From Gadus chalcogrammus (taxonomy: Eukaryota; Chordata; Actinopteri; Gadiformes; Gadidae), in NCBI RefSeq assembly GCF_026213295.1, contig NC_079432.1:8743690-8807689 (forward strand): a stretch of DNA of 64,000 nt. Reading direction: 5' to 3'. The translations under genes and the position numbers were made by a program. The notes beneath the pieces are model-generated. The model was not told the DNA's origin, searched no databases, and saw only the letters and a list, made by a program, of their open reading frames with translations. Of the stretch, positions 63,346 to 64,000 are shown piece after piece. Within the stretch, counting starts at the first letter, position 1; the number at the start of each line of letters is the position of its first letter.

Positions 63346-64000
63346 AAGAAAAAACACAGTCATGGAGTCATTTTTATTTTGATCAAAGAATATAATCGAA
63401 AAAGTGATTGAAAAAGTAATCTGAACAAAAAGTTATCAATAAAAGTAATCCAAAAAATAAATGCCTTAAAAATTATCCAGAAAAGTTATCCTAAAGAAGT
63501 AAGAGAGAGTTTACCGACGAGTCGATGAATCTCAGCTCCTCTCTGCAGTTGACATAATCATCATCATCATCATCACCCCTTCTCCTCTTTAGTGTTCAAT
63601 ACATGTTTGTAAGTGCTTCATGTGTTGAAAAAAATACTAATACTAGGTGCACTCACATTTGAAGTGCACTATAGCAAAACTAAAAGCCTCTTGAAAAAGG
63701 CCAATCATTTACCACAAACATAGATTAGAAAAATATACAAAACAAAATGATAGAAAATATACTAAACAAGTGACAGGTAGTTCTATATTGTGTCTCCATA
63801 GAAAATCCTAAACAATTATCCCACAAAGTTATCAAAAAAGGTGAGAAAAAGAAAGTAAAATAGATACATGCAGGCAAGATTAGATTACATTCCGAAATCA
63901 GAGGGTAGACAACGTATTATTATTATACACCCATTCATTCATCTTGTTCAGAGGTGTTATATCTTATAATACCAGGGAGCCTGTGGAGGAATAACTATCC
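63346..64000. other. intergenic, AT-rich
   Basis: A-rich sequence with recurrent aaaaagtaatc and aaaagttatc words (63390-63500 and near 63820). Short (ATC)n near 63560. No gene is recognised. Confidence 0.6.

Overview
The window looks like a teleost fish nuclear genome segment. It carries the 3' end of a neurexin-3 gene (nrxn3; the a or b paralogue cannot be resolved) on the + strand. The introns are very rich in dinucleotide microsatellites, which fits gadid-like fish, but that placement is inference. Five coding exons can be read with intact splice sites and matching phases: 724-895, 8306-8395, 10785-11095, 29109-29190 and 40440-41539. They encode the C-terminal LNS6 domain including the alternative SS4 cassette, the Ser/Thr-rich stalk, the acidic heparan-sulfate-type region, the SS5 region, the single membrane span and the short tail ending in the PDZ ligand EYYV. 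Upstream exons lie outside the window to the left.

Layout: 1-723 is intron. 724-41539 is the exon-intron body, in which the 18 kb intron 11096-29108 is packed with (GT)n, (CA)n, (CT)n and (GA)n arrays in both orientations plus a CCA-rich minisatellite. 41540 to about 43200 is a probable 3' UTR with AATAAA signals. 43.8-47 kb holds DNA-transposon remnants: an hAT-like 5' end with a small coding exon, and two TTAA-type MITEs.

48019-60713 is a 12.7 kb composite satellite. Its basic unit is about 47 bp and it is interspersed with seven copies of a ~320 bp module carrying a tRNA-like segment (76 nt in six copies). The array is bounded exactly by the outward-facing ends of two copies of one transposon family, with the same 8-bp word (GGTAACAC) beside each terminus. 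The right-hand transposon copy (60714-61609) keeps a TATA/CRE promoter-like region and a frameshifted THAP-type zinc-finger start, pointing to a P-element-like family. 61.6-64 kb is intergenic, with another hAT-like MITE, a small tandem repeat and a SINE-like fragment.

The only recognisable host gene is nrxn3, a presynaptic adhesion receptor. The most unusual parts are the transposon-bounded, tRNA-like-containing satellite and several nrxn3-specific changes: a UG-repeat acceptor with a tandem NAGNAG, a coding GAT/GGT expansion, loss of the expected internal SS5 acceptor, and a glycine-rich tail insert.
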